A stretch of 64,000 bases of DNA. It comes from Phoronis australis (taxonomy: Eukaryota > Phoronida > Phoronidae). Made by a program: the position numbers and the translations under genes. Positions 1 through 12,113 of this stretch are shown piece after piece. How positions within the stretch are numbered: position 1 is the first letter of the stretch; each line of letters opens with the position of its first letter. Under the pieces are notes generated by a model. It worked only from the letters and a program-made list of their open reading frames with translations, searched no databases and was not told where the DNA came from. The stretch lies in contig NMRA01000397.1 of assembly GCA_002633005.1 (NCBI GenBank), positions 249,218-313,217 of the forward strand, given 5' to 3'.

Positions 1-484
1 ACAAAATTATTCTGGATGGCAAAAAGGGGATGTGGAAACGATATTTCACAGTCACGCTTATACGTGGGGGCTGACGCAAGAAAAAATAAAGAACAGCCAG
101 CGACAATAGTTAAATCTGGTAACGCCAGTTTGACTGAGATGCAATAAGCAAAAAACAAAATTTGACTAGCTGTTTTTTATTACTTCAAGATCCTACACAA
201 ACAAACATTATTGCCAACCTTTGAATTCAGAAATCGATAGGCAGCAACGAAATCGGTAACCCAGTAAGGCACTTGTACTGTCCCTTCGGTCGCCACACGT
301 CCTCTACAACCCGGCAGTTACATTCATCAAAATGAGAATTTGAAATCTTTCCGTGAGTTGTGAGATTTCTTCAAAATATTCTGTTGCTTGGAAGTTCGGC
401 ATATCGTGAGACCGATAAAGCTGTCCACGGTGTTGAATGGAGGTAAGTTTCAGAGACTGCTTAAGCGGTCTGCGGTGTTGAAAG
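1..484. other. No gene recognised
   Basis: AT-rich DNA without a convincing frame, splice-framed exon or repeat match inside the window. Confidence 0.5.
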
Positions 485-1128
485 GGTTAATTATTCAGTG
501 AAAACTTGTTTTCAGTCAATATAACCTATGGTCGCTATTTCAACATTCACTCACAATGTCAACTGAATTTGCAGTGCGCAACTGATTTAATTATCACTAA
601 AACGTTTAATTTGTTACTGTCTTGAGTCTGACAGATGGGATCATCTGTGTTGACTTACTTAAAAGTAGGTCAACAGTTCATTGGTATACACACTATGCGC
701 TGGGAGACTGATATGAAACCAAGGACGAAATGGATAACAGAAATAGAGTCAGTGGTTAAAACATGTCATGAGCAAGATATCGAAACAGTAAAATGTTAAT
801 TTAATAATTACCTATCAAATTAAGGAATTTGGGTGAGGATTTATCTCTTTCACCACCTTTTTTGCTGTATTCGTGCACACAAAGTCACAGAGACGTGAGG
901 CAATTAACTCGGAGCATTCGTTCTCAATGGTCGTATGTCTGCACACCCACAACTACCTCAGGATCAAAACTACATGTTGTCTTTGTTTTCTCTGGCACCG
1001 TTCTATCACATGTACACCTCCTTGACTCGGTGAATGAAAGGACTGAGGGTATAATGGAGCTGCTATGTGCCTGGCGGGATATTGGATTTGAGTGACTGCC
1101 CTAGAACCTTTGTCCTCGGATAGGCCGA
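485..1128 (+). mobile_element. TTAA-element fragment (copy 1, both ends lost)
   Basis: Aligns with the interior of copies 2 and 3 from GGTTAATTATTCAGTGAAAA to AACCTTTGTCCTCGGATA. Both termini are missing, and it is directly abutted by the tandem-unit repeat at 1133. Confidence 0.75.
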
Positions 1129-1132
1129 CAGT

Positions 1133-2310
1133 CAACGTCTGTTATCTTCACATCAATTCACTTACTAAATTTAATAAAGATCCTGCAGTGGGTTTAGGAG
1201 ATACAGTTCTGGGCGAAAAACAAAACAAAACTACCACTAGGAGGCACCACAGTAGTGAGTCGCCATCATCAAACGTCCTCTTCACACTGAAAACATATAG
1301 GCCAATTTTCAAAACCATCTCCAGAATGATTTGGTTGACCGAGAGGTGGACGCCAAAAACAAGATTTGAAAACAGCAGAAATGGCCACCAGGTGGCGCAA
1401 AATACCTCGATTCCATCCAAAAACAGGATGATAGCGTCATCTCACCAATAGATGCCCATATTCAAAATTTTATGAAAATCTGTTGAGGACCTTTGAAGAT
1501 ACAGACTGATAAACATAAAAAATTGAAATTGCCACTAGGGGACACACCAAGTTAGATCTGCCCGAAAGTTGTCGTCGTCCGTTGTCAACATCATATAAAT
1601 ACACTTGCTAAATTAAGTAGAGATCTTGCAAATGGTTTAGGAGATACAGCGATAAGCGCAAAAAAACAAAATTGCCACTAGGAGGCGTACATAGGTAAAC
1701 ATAAAAAGATGAAATTGTCACTAGGTGGCACACCAGTATTCAGATCCGTCCGAAAGTCGTTGTCGTCCATTGTCAACATCATATAAATACACTTACAAAA
1801 TTTAGTAAAGATCCTTTGAACAGTTTAGAAGATACAGCCATAGGCGCAAAAATAAACAAAACTGCCACTAGGAGGCGCCACAGTAGTCTAAACCGTTGGA
1901 AAATCATCGTCATCGTCCACTTCATAGTCAGAACATAGGTGCCAATTTTAACAATCATCCTTCGAGTGGTTTGGTTGATAGAGGGGTGGACGCAAAAGAA
2001 CAGACTCGAAAACAGTAAAAATGGCCACTAGGTGGCGCAAACTACGTTGAATCCATTCGAAAAAGGAAGGACAGCGTCATCTCACTAATAGATGCCTATA
2101 TACCAAATTTTATGAAAATCCAATCAGGACTTTTGAAGATACAGAGGTAAACGTAAAAAACTAAAATTGCAACTAGGGGGCACAACGGTAGTCGGATCCG
2201 TTCGAAAGTTCGCTCATGCCGTCCCATCCACGGTAGGAACGCATGTGCAAAATTTCATGAAGATACGTCAAGGCGTTTTAACATATAAATATGTGGGCGC
2301 ATAAATAAGG
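1133..2310 (+). repeat. CTCF-motif-like tandem-unit repeat, copy 1
   Basis: Diverged units of about 145-165 bp, each carrying a GCCACTAGGNGGC core (near 1220, 1385, 1531, 1674, 1711, 1865, 2025, 2169) plus recurring phrases such as GGTTTGGTTGATAGAGGG, CAAATTTTATGAAAATC and GAAGATACAGAGGTAAACG. It ends at the family terminus, a CATATAAATATG palindrome followed by TGGGCGCATAAA (about 2281-2308). Confidence 0.85.
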
Positions 2311-2665
2311 GCATTTTGGAAAACTGATTTTGAGATTTGTTCATGAATATTTAAGTAAAATGAAATTTAGTCATGCTGATATTGCTTTATTTTTCCTGAA
2401 ACATTGTTTCTTTGCTAAATTTTTAGTAAAAGAAAATAGCATGGTAATGTGATTAGAAAGACTTGTGTTAATTAGAAAATTAAGTTCCACAATCCTTCTA
2501 CTTTCAGAAAATATGTACCTTCAATTCTGGAATTTTGCAGAAAATTTGACTTAATTCACATTCTTCTTGGTGAGGTTATTCATCAGAAATTATCACAATG
2601 CTCTACCCTTTACACAAAACAAGTTCTACCATAACAGCAACAGTTGTGAACAACCTCCTGACCTG

Positions 2666-2746
2666 AGAAAGTAGTACTCTGAAAGACCTGGACAATAACT
2701 CATGCTAGAAAGTAGTACTCTGAAAGACCTGGACAATAACTCATGC
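2666..2746. repeat. 41-bp tandem duplication
   Basis: AGAAAGTAGTACTCTGAAAG ... AACTCATGC occurs at 2666-2705 and 2707-2746 without mismatch. It is a very recent duplication in otherwise unremarkable DNA. Confidence 0.9.
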
Positions 2747-2848
2747 ATGGTGAATATCAGATTCTGAATAATAGTGGAGCAATAAAGTTGGGGCAACAAA
2801 GTGTAGGCTAAAATGGCTAAATTTCAGCTAGGTTTGCTGCCAATTATG

Positions 2849-2895
2849 AATATTGTAAAATTGGCCTGTTTGTGAATAAGGTGCGAGATAACCTT
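2849..2895 (+). mobile_element. TTAA-element terminal fragment
   Basis: Matches only the last about 47 bp of the family (TATTGTAAAATTGGCCTGTT ... AATAAGGTGCGAGATAACC). Confidence 0.6.
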
Positions 2896-4053
2896 CCCAT
2901 TATAAATACTATCTTTTAACAAATAATATGCTAAGATGAAGTGCTAAACTTTGTCTACTACAATGTACACAGTCACAAATGAATTTCAGAAAACATAAAA
3001 TATACGGAGGTAAACATTACTACAGGGAATTGTTTCCTGCGTAAATATTGTCACAGAATCTCAGGCAAGGGCATTAACATTGCCACCAGGTTGCAACAGA
3101 AAAGGTTAATGTCAGACACCACAGTTTGTTAATGTTAGCAAGTCATTTTGCTAAATTGCTTTCAATATTCACATTCATGACTTATCCATTCAGCTGCTGT
3201 TATCAAAACACATCAATCAAGCCCGATATGTAATGTGCATGAGCAAACCAGATTTGCATGCATATCATGCCGCCCTTGTGGGAGTTGCAAGAACATCACT
3301 ACTACTATAGGAGTTGTCCAAATGCATGGGATGTGACAACTTCATTGTTAGAAGCTAAACACAATCTGATGATTAATATCAGCAAACGGCTGGTCGTGTT
3401 CACTCAGTTTCTTCCCAGGAAGCAAATGAATATAAGAGGTGACTGTTTTAGCTGCTTCACGATAAAAAGACATCATGCAATCAACGAAACGAGGATTTGA
3501 CAATGCAGCCAACGAAGGCCATTAACAAGATTACTTTGTAAGTATATGGAAGGTTTGCAGCTAAATTAGAATTAATTCATCAAAGACATAACAATAATAG
3601 AGGTTCAAGTCCACCTGGTTTGAGAAAATATCACAGCATATAGGCAAGGACTATAAGTCACACTTGAACCCAACAAGTGAAAGGTCCCTGCAGGACAGTA
3701 TTTGTAGCAGACCGTAGAACAACAGATGGCTGATGCAGATAGGTCTACAGAACAATTTTGGATAGTCTTCAAAGGCCAGATATAGGTAATGCTAATCATC
3801 TGCTCAACCTCCACCAGATGACCACTCCACCAATACAGGAGCAGTAATTACCTGGGTAGATATTGTAGGAAGGGAATACCGCAAATCATTTGTGGCAGCA
3901 ATACCCCAGGAGGAAGACTAAACAATGTGGATATGCTGAAAGTTGTAAGCTCTTCTCTTCATGCAGAAAAGCAGACATAAGAACATACAGGTATGATTAT
4001 GTTATTGTGTTTTGAATGCATAAGAATACCAGAGCAAATTAGTTTTTAACAGC

Positions 4054-4304
4054 TTATTATTTAAAATGACTTATTCTTATTAAAATGACATAGGCAAAAA
4101 TTGAATTTCGGGCGTCAAAATCGGGGCGCTCCATATTAATACAGAGAACCCCACTGAAAAGCGGCCGGAAAGCGGGGCCCTCTATATTAATATCAAAGGT
4201 CCCGCTCTCCGGCCGCCTTTAATATAGGGGCCTCGCCTTTGGGGCCCGAAATTCAATTTTGTGCCTATGTCATTTTAATAAGAATAAGTCATTTTAAATA
4301 ATAA
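4054..4304. mobile_element. Fold-back MITE with about 60-bp near-perfect inverted arms
   Basis: Left arm 4054-4113 and right arm 4244-4304 are near-perfect inverted repeats (TTATTATTTAAAATGAC ... GTCATTTTAAATAATAA; both contain GACATAGGCA or its complement). The core is much more GC-rich than its surroundings and has further nested palindromes (GCGGCCGG/CCGGCCGC, TATTAATA/TTAATATA). It is a young hairpin-forming insertion with no coding capacity. Confidence 0.85.
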
Positions 4305-5494
4305 TCTGTTTTTTGTTTTCAAATAGAGATTGCTTGTAATTTGAAAGATTACAGTAAAAGTACTTTAATGTAAGTCCCGTTCACACAGTCTACCCTAAAA
4401 CTGTAACTTGCACTTGTGGAACTTAACCCACTTTTGAGTTGAACGTCCACATAATGCATATCTGATTGCTAGGGAAAGGCGGAAGTTGTCACTCTGTCCA
4501 TAACAATGAACAGCTGATGTGAATATGGGGCTCAAAAGAAAACCGTCTGTATGTAACTGCAGCTTATAATTACTTCTACGTTGTCCCCGATTTGAAAGTA
4601 CAAGTGGCGCAAGTTACCCTAAAGTAAGTTACCCTACCTCCATTAGGTGGAGAAAGTTGTCACAAGTGGGGTAAGTTGAGTTAGTTTAAATGGCGTCCAG
4701 ACAGCCCTTTAACCAAGTAACCAAGTGAACTTGTTCCAGGAATAACCTGTTTTAGGTAGTCTTTGTGTGGACGGCACTTTAGACTTTGAAAATAAATTAC
4801 TCACCTAATTTTTGGGCAGGACTCTTGATTTTGAAGAAATGTCAACATTTTAGTGTATGAAATGTTAATTAAAAGTATCAGAATTGCTATAAGAAAATCA
4901 TCTTTTCATCAACATTGCGTTGCTTATTAATCAACGTCGAAATGGAAGAAACTACCCATCAGTCAATTTCAGGTGAGAGGCATAGTTGGCCAAAAGGTCG
5001 CGTGTCGTGTCTGCTAATATCAGAATTGTCATGCGAGGTTGACTCCTGAATTCATTATGTAGTTTGACCGGCCTGAAATTTGCAGAAAGTTTAACTACAT
5101 ATATGATTTATAGAACAATAAGTCGCAACAAAATTTACAGCAATAAAAACTAATGGAAATATCGGATAAAAGCCTGAGAGGTGAGGCATGGTCCACTGTA
5201 AACACAAGACATTCGCAAGGCACTTATGGTGGGAAATTTTGCCTATTTAATGGAATCATTCAGAGACTCCATGTTAGCATTCAACATTCTTGAGAATAGA
5301 AAAATCTTTCTTATGCGATATAAGAGAATCTAGCACATGCACAGATTTTGAAATTTTTTTCAAGTTTGAAGGGCATTAAAGTTAAGTATTGGTATTGGTT
5401 GCAGTCATCATTGTATTCTTGTTTATGTATAAGCTCTTTCATATATTACTCTTTGTTACATATCGTACATTTGTATCTGATTAAATAAAAAGTT

Positions 5495-5514
5495 CTCTCT
5501 CTCTCTCTCTCTCT
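5495..5514. repeat. (CT)10 microsatellite
   Basis: CT dinucleotide tract followed by a CCCTCCCTCC pyrimidine stretch, in gene-free DNA. Confidence 0.95.
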
Positions 5515-7170
5515 CCCCTCCCTCCGACCTCACCTCTCTCATCAGAATTTTACCTCCCAAGTAGTATGCAATTTGCTTACCTTTGGCTAACCATTAGTAA
5601 GTTTCAGCAGCGCCCTGCATAATCTTCGGGTTGGACAGTATCTATACTCCCCTGCTGGAATTGTTGTTTTGACTCATACGCATTTTAATATTATCCTTTG
5701 TTTTTTTTTTAAAAATTTAAAGATACACTACATCCAAAAAGTTAAGCTACTGAACTACAGTTTGTGATCACTCTGATTCTAGACATTCCCCTTATAACAA
5801 TCCACCGATGTTTTATTTCACTCATGCACATGAAGTCCATCACAAATGTAGGCTCCTGGGAGTTTACCCAATTGACCATTCGGGGAGCCCACCTGGAAAT
5901 TTTGCTATTAAGCATCCACGCGGGGGTTAACATGGATTTTCGAGTCCCCCATTAGCGTCCAATATATAACAGTCAACATATTCTTAATACAAATTCAGTG
6001 TTTTCATGTTTTACTCACAAAACTTTCAATTCCGTACATTGTAGCAAAGTTATAGGGCATGATTGCATTAAGAGCATTTCTCCAATATAGACATTGTCAT
6101 TGACTTCAATTATTTATATTCCTGAAACAATGCAACATAAGCTAAAGCTGACTGCATAACTATATTAGAACAGTATCTGAGTCTACAAGACCATCTTTCA
6201 ATGCTAACTAGCAAATTGGAACTGACAAAACCTGTATAGGTTGGCTACTAAATTTAATTTAAGTAAGCATGGCATCAACTCATAACTGATGTTACCACTG
6301 AACTTATAAGAGTTCAGCAAGAACTCCAGGGACTGACTGTCTTCCTTCTGGAAAATGTTTGGTTTGTGTGCAATTGTATACTGCAGGGCTTTTATCTGCA
6401 GGGTTTGATGGCACAGACAGAAAACAAATTTGGTGGCACTAGTTTCAATTAAGAATTGCATAACCGTTAACTACCAAACCACAGCCTGGAATGATACAGT
6501 ACAAGCCAAAAGTACAGTATTCAGACCAAATGACCTAAAATTACCCGTCATGAGGGCCAGATGAAAATTGAATTCATCATCAGAGAAGTCGTCCCTCATG
6601 ACAAAGAATGAAGTAAGTACAGTGCCATTGCCATTCTGTAATTAGAATTTTGCTACCTTAACTGTAATTACCAGTATTTTTTGCTATTAACAGAATTTGC
6701 GGTCATGACACGAAAACAGTTTTTTTCTCTGATTATTTTTGTCTTGCACTGTACCTGTGTGACTGCATGCAATGTACTGTGGCTGACGTGCACAACGTTT
6801 CAGTTGCTCATCACTGAGTAACCTGGTAATATGAACTTGTCAACCAGAGTGAATTTGGCGATACATTTCTTAGAAGATTGTTCCGTGAAAATATCGTCAT
6901 TTGGTCCATTACTTAGTCAGAATTTTGGTTGGTTGGATGTATATTCCTGTCAGTTATATAGATTAAGAGAACCTCCAGGTAACTTTTAGTTTGCAATTGA
7001 TGATAGTTAATTTTGAATAATCCAATTTTCTCTTTGTCTATCCCATACAAACAAAGTTCATAGCACATTAATTTTGAAAATAGTTGAAAATGGTCATCAA
7101 GTTAAGGACAAAATGAATAGTAAAGAGATTATTCTACTGAGAGAGCTTGCACTGAGGAACTTGAGTAAAG

Positions 7171-7639
7171 TTTCAATAAAGACAACTTTTCATAAATGTA
7201 GCGACATGTTTCGGTAGTAAAACATCCACCATTGTCCAGCTTTATATTCAGAGAATGGATTTCAGGATACCAGAAATCACATTATATTTACACACACTTG
7301 TAAAACAATGGTGCTTGTAGCGCTCAGGCCTCTGGGGGACACAGCTTTACGATAGACAGTGATACTAATAGCTATCATTTGAAACTGCGTAAAGCCATGG
7401 ACAATCAGTACTTGGAAACACTCTCACTCAATGCACAGGTTTCTTATGAGTCATTGACGCTGTTACACTGATGATTGCTAGCCAATCCTATTTCCGGTAT
7501 TTTTGCGTGTTTTGAAATTTTCTGTGTATCATACCTGCCGCCATCCTGGCATCCATTCTCGAAATAAAGCTGGACAATGGGGGATGTTTTACTGCCGAAA
7601 CATGTCGCTACATTTTAGAAAAGGTGTCTTTATTGAAAT
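7171..7639. mobile_element. Inverted-repeat (fold-back) element, about 470 bp
   Basis: Outer arms 7171-7270 and 7541-7639 are inverted copies: TTTCAATAAAGACA / TGTCTTTATTGAAA at the ends, then ATGTAGCGACATGTTTCGG, AAAACATCC and ATTGTCCAGCTTTAT on both. The interior (about 270 bp) shows no coding frame. Confidence 0.8.
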
Positions 7640-8508
7640 TTAAAGAGAACATTATGCTGTGAAAATATGAGTCACAGAGAGAAGACTGTAAATTTTTGGT
7701 TGGGGAGAAGCCTGTTCTAGGCATTGTAGAAGCTAAGATAACTGACTGCTTCAATAAAACTGCCTTCAGTAATTGTCAATTTCACCACTGATTTGGGCAG
7801 ACTAAAGTCTCCCTATACTTAGAAAAACTAGTTCTAGATCCTAACAAAGTTATTACATGCCATCAAAACTTTGTCTAAATATAGTGCTCACAAGTTGTTA
7901 TCACACCTCAGTTTATCTAATGTTCCAGAACCATACTTTGGTGACAGCAGCAACTAAGTTCTTTGGGATACAAAATATAACCGAGAAAATCACTGGCATG
8001 CCATTTGTATTCTGTAGATCACAGAAAACTTCTGTTTGCTTACTTTAGTTACATGTACCTGAAAAATGTATTTACACGTGCTACCTTTATCACACAAGAA
8101 AAGCTCAGTTTTATTTCAGAGACGAATATTAAAAATTTTTGGTGACCCTGCAAGCAGCTTGCCTGCTGCCACAATTTTGTCATAAGTGAATTTCCTCACT
8201 TGCACTTCGGTTACGTTTTGTAAAGAAAGTGGTACGTAGGAATCCATAACTTAACGGGTTCTTCTGCTTCTATCTACCGTTATAAAATTGGTCTCAACTA
8301 ATGTCACCTTTCTCACTAGATCGGACTAAAATTTCTCCGTCCTAACTTTAAAGCTTCATCGTACTAAACACAAGATGTCACTACCTGCACCGCAATAGGG
8401 ATTCGACAACCAATTGTCATTTCTTTAATTTCTTATTTGAGATAATATGTTTATCTTTAAAATTGTGCAGTGAACAGTGAATAGACAGAAACAACAACAA
8501 CGTCCAGA

Positions 8509-8919
8509 ATGTGCAAAATGGCGGGAAGCAGAGTATTAGCCAGCCACCTGCATGCCTGCCAACTGGACAGGCAGATGTTGAATCTGGCGGGCAAAATGTG
8601 CAACTGTGGGCGCGACGGAGGGCTATTTACATCCCAACATTATGCCTTGGCCCTTATCTTCGAGAGAGTATACGACTTCGATACTTGTATACAACACAAC
8701 ATTCCGACAGCTGACCAGAAACTTTTTAAATTGTCAATGGTTTTGGGTCTCACTTGTACTAATTGGGTTTTAGTAGGTAATTGCCATACTTTGTATGAGC
8801 ACACCTTCTCATTACGCAAAAATTCAAGTTGTTGCCTGTGCTGGAGTGTTTTGTTTCATGACGCGGACGGACTTACTCGACCGGTCCGGGTCGTCCGACA
8901 ATGTCCCCGGGGACGATAA
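8509..8919 (+). CDS. Unrecognised ORF, possible first exon
   Basis: A 136-codon open frame with two ATGs (8509 and 8518). The second is in a strong context (AAAATGGCGG), and CpG-rich DNA lies at 8605-8630 and 8855-8920. The predicted peptide (MAGSRVLASHLHACQLDRQM and so on) is Cys-rich with no motif I recognise. No splice partner was found. It could be a 5' exon of an unseen gene, part of a repeat, or chance. Confidence 0.2.
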   Translation: MCKMAGSRVLASHLHACQLDRQMLNLAGKMCNCGRDGGLFTSQHYALALIFERVYDFDTCIQHNIPTADQKLFKLSMVLGLTCTNWVLVGNCHTLYEHTFSLRKNSSCCLCWSVLFHDADGLTRPVRVVRQCPRGR

Positions 8920-9101
8920 TTCTAGGGAGCATGCTCACCATAGAGCCTTGGTAAAAAAGCAAGATTTCGCAAGACTATGTCGCCGTGTGATTTTGGATGA
9001 ATTTCTCGCTGTGATATAGTTACTGAATGCTCCTCATAAATATCAAGTGACAAATCTCCGGCTTTGTCATTAACAACACGCACTCCCCAATTGAACTGCT
9101 A

Positions 9102-9302
9102 CTACTTTATGAATGAAAAATTATGTTCAAAGGGAGTAAAATTTCCAAACAGAGCTTTCAGTTCAACCACACAGCAGGGCAAGTAACTTGAACTTTCACT
9201 TTTCCGTGTGCCGAAAGTTACCAGCTCAGTATCAGGCTTTCGGGAACCATCAAGCCCTGCACAAGAGTTCACACGTCCCAACCTCTCCCCACTCGGCACC
9301 AC
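9102..9302 (-). CDS. Unrecognised ORF
   Basis: A 66-codon open frame on the minus strand that could extend upstream into an acceptor-like CCAGGCAG. The composition looks somewhat coding (ELVTFGTRKSESSSYLPCC), but there is no motif, partner exon or family match. It is listed only because it is the least random-looking frame in this gene-free stretch. Confidence 0.12.
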   Translation of the reverse strand: MVPSGERLGRVNSCAGLDGSRKPDTELVTFGTRKSESSSYLPCCVVELKALFGNFTPFEHNFSFIK

Positions 9303-12113
9303 CTGCCTGGCAAATCAATACACATGCTAGATAAACAGGAGTAATACTGATAAACAAACCATCTCAGCTGGTATGACTTAAGCTTTAAAATTTTTGAATA
9401 CCATTATTCTAATATCAAGCACAAGAAAGGTGAATAACTACTTGATTTGTGTGCTGGGCTTGTAAACCTATATGCTGATCTGGTCTGAGAGACTAATATT
9501 TTAGAAGGCATGGACAACCGTAACTTACAGAGTCTTAGTATTGCCCATTCCAAGAGGTAAAATGTACCGTTTCCTGTGGGGAAAGTTGATACACACATTG
9601 AGAAAATGCCATTCATACCACAGGTGTACATGAAGCAAAAGCATTGCATGTATCATTACATATGGCTCAAAGATAATAAGCTAGGAAAAAGAACCAAAAG
9701 TACTTCAAGCATTGAAATCAGTAAATGCTTTACAAAAGTCAATTTCTCTTAGCCTCAACTTCATCCACCATGAATTTAAGTAATTTCTGAAATTAAAATG
9801 GTATATATCTACAACAATAAAGTCATTTCAAGGTCTGTACAAAATTAGTTTTACTTTCTGAAGTCCAGTACAAAACATGGTTTATTGCATTTGCATGTTG
9901 AGATGAAAGCATAGGGGCATTCTGTCTAGCACTGGCATTATCACAGTCACCAATAATATTGTGTAGTAACTTTGAGTTTTAGAAAGCTGTATTTCGCTTT
10001 TACATTCCTATCCATTCCCTTATTTCAATTTGCAGACATGTCAGCGCAGCTAGCACCCATGTCATCCTTATTAAATATTTCACAACACAGCATCAATGTG
10101 GCTGCATGTCTTTCCTAAACTGCAAGCAATATCTCACCAATATACAATGCTTTTAATATGCAGAGTGAGTTCAACTCATTGTTGATGTGCTGAGATGGTC
10201 TGACATTGCGCTTAATAATCACAGTGTCCTTGTACAAATTAAAGTGTAAAATCTTGTCAACGCAGCCACATCAAAAGTAATTGAATTATTCCAAACTTTT
10301 AAAGTTTTTCTTGAGATTCTATGAAGTAGTTGTAAATTTCATCATACATAACATTCGGCCACTTGCGGATATCGTCTTCCCATGATGAATGCCCATTAAT
10401 TCTGATGTTGTAGATTACATTTTTTCAACAGACCGATACAGACTGTGGGTTATATGGAAAATTCAGAGTGTTTTGAGATATCACTCGGATTGATGTATTA
10501 AGAGCTTCTGGCAGTGCAAAATACAACTGACCAATCAGAATGCTTGCCAAATAATAAACTGACCAAACAGGGAGTCCCTTAAATGAAATGTTTACCAACA
10601 TGACTAACTTGAATGGGACAATAGGGGTAATTGCCAGGGATGGGGGAATTAAAATTTACTGGAATGCCACGCTAAGGTGACTGGCATCTACAGAAGACAA
10701 GGGAACAAAACTTAAAACAAATAAAATGAAGAGATGTACTTTGGAGTTCCCAATAGTTAACGTCATCAGGGAAAAAAACTACTGGTTTTATTAGTGAAAA
10801 CTGCTTAATACGGATATGAATAAGAGTCACGACTGTAATGTTGTGCAACTGAAGAAACCTAATAGTCTGACCAACACTGGAGTAGCTACATTTAAAAAAA
10901 TAAAACGCACTGGTTAGAATAATAAACAAACAACAAATTCATGCCATGTCACATATTTAATAGAACACAGACTTTATATAATTCAGTTATGTGACATTGA
11001 AATGCTCACTAACATGCTGAACAGCTGCTCTGTTTTTGTTTCTAACATTTGTCTAATGGCTGACTTCCTGCTAGCGAACCATGTGACTGTTTTGTAAACT
11101 ATATTTCAATTTGCTACATTTTTGATGTTTCTGTGGTGCTACAGTGTAGCGCCAAAATGATACGTATTTCCAGTAATTCATTAGCATTTTGCCGAAGTTC
11201 ATAATAAAATGTTCAAACTTTCCCTTTGGCTTTTACTGGCAACCTCTTGTTGAAACAATCTCATATCACAAATCTTGCTCGACAAGGACAACGGAGACTC
11301 TAAGGAGTATAACACTCACAGTTGCTAGATGTAAGAGCCTCTAATAGGTAAAGTGGGTGCATGCAATGGATTTTGACACTTGCCATATTTTGACCCGTTT
11401 TGTCTGCTGTATGGTTTGCTATGGTTTTTTCACAAAAATCGCTATGGTTAGAGCAAAAAATGGTTGACATGTATGCAAATCACTGACAAATCTCCGCCTT
11501 TTCGACAGGCAATATCAGTATCCTGGCTAATACCCGGGCGGGAAGAAATCCCCGCTTGGGTAAAAGGGAAAGATAAGTTAGGACGGTCGAGCCAAATAGT
11601 CCGGACCAAACCTTTCGCATTGTGCTTCTGTAATTGAAACAACTTTGGAAAGCTTGCTAATCCGGTCTTTTCGAGTATACTCGTCTACCTTTCGCATCCT
11701 ACTACATTTAGAGCATTATAAATCACCTTTCGCATTAAAACTAAAACTCTTGTGGTTGAGAAAGAATGTTAGTCCAACGTACCAACTACAAAAAACCCTT
11801 AAACACTAGATGGAATTACAAGCTGATGTTTTTTTTGCTGAATGTTACAAAACTATTACCTTTCAACTAGTTTTGCTGAATACATGTGAAATCTATCAAA
11901 TTATTGGATCAAGGCAAAATTTCAATAGAGGACAAATGCATGAAAGTTGAAAAGATCACAGCTATAAATAAACAGCCTGCTTTGACAACCACAAACCCTA
12001 CACAGCATTCCCAGGCTCAGATTTCAATTTTCAAAGGTCACGAAACAATTTGTAGAACAAGCAAACCAAATTCAGAAGAGAAATATGAAAAAAGTCACCA
12101 GGTACATAAATAC
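9303..12113. other. Gene-free, AT-rich stretch
   Basis: No recognisable coding exon or repeat copy. Frames at 9404-9649, 10672-10929 and 11448-11642 (minus) were inspected and show no family resemblance. Confidence 0.5.

Larger units (their letters stand above)
2311..7170. other. Gene-free, AT-rich stretch
   Basis: Apart from the 41-bp duplication, a TTAA-element end, the MITE at 4054-4304 and a CT tract, I see no exon with flanking splice sites and family similarity. Open frames here are short and low-complexity. Confidence 0.5.
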
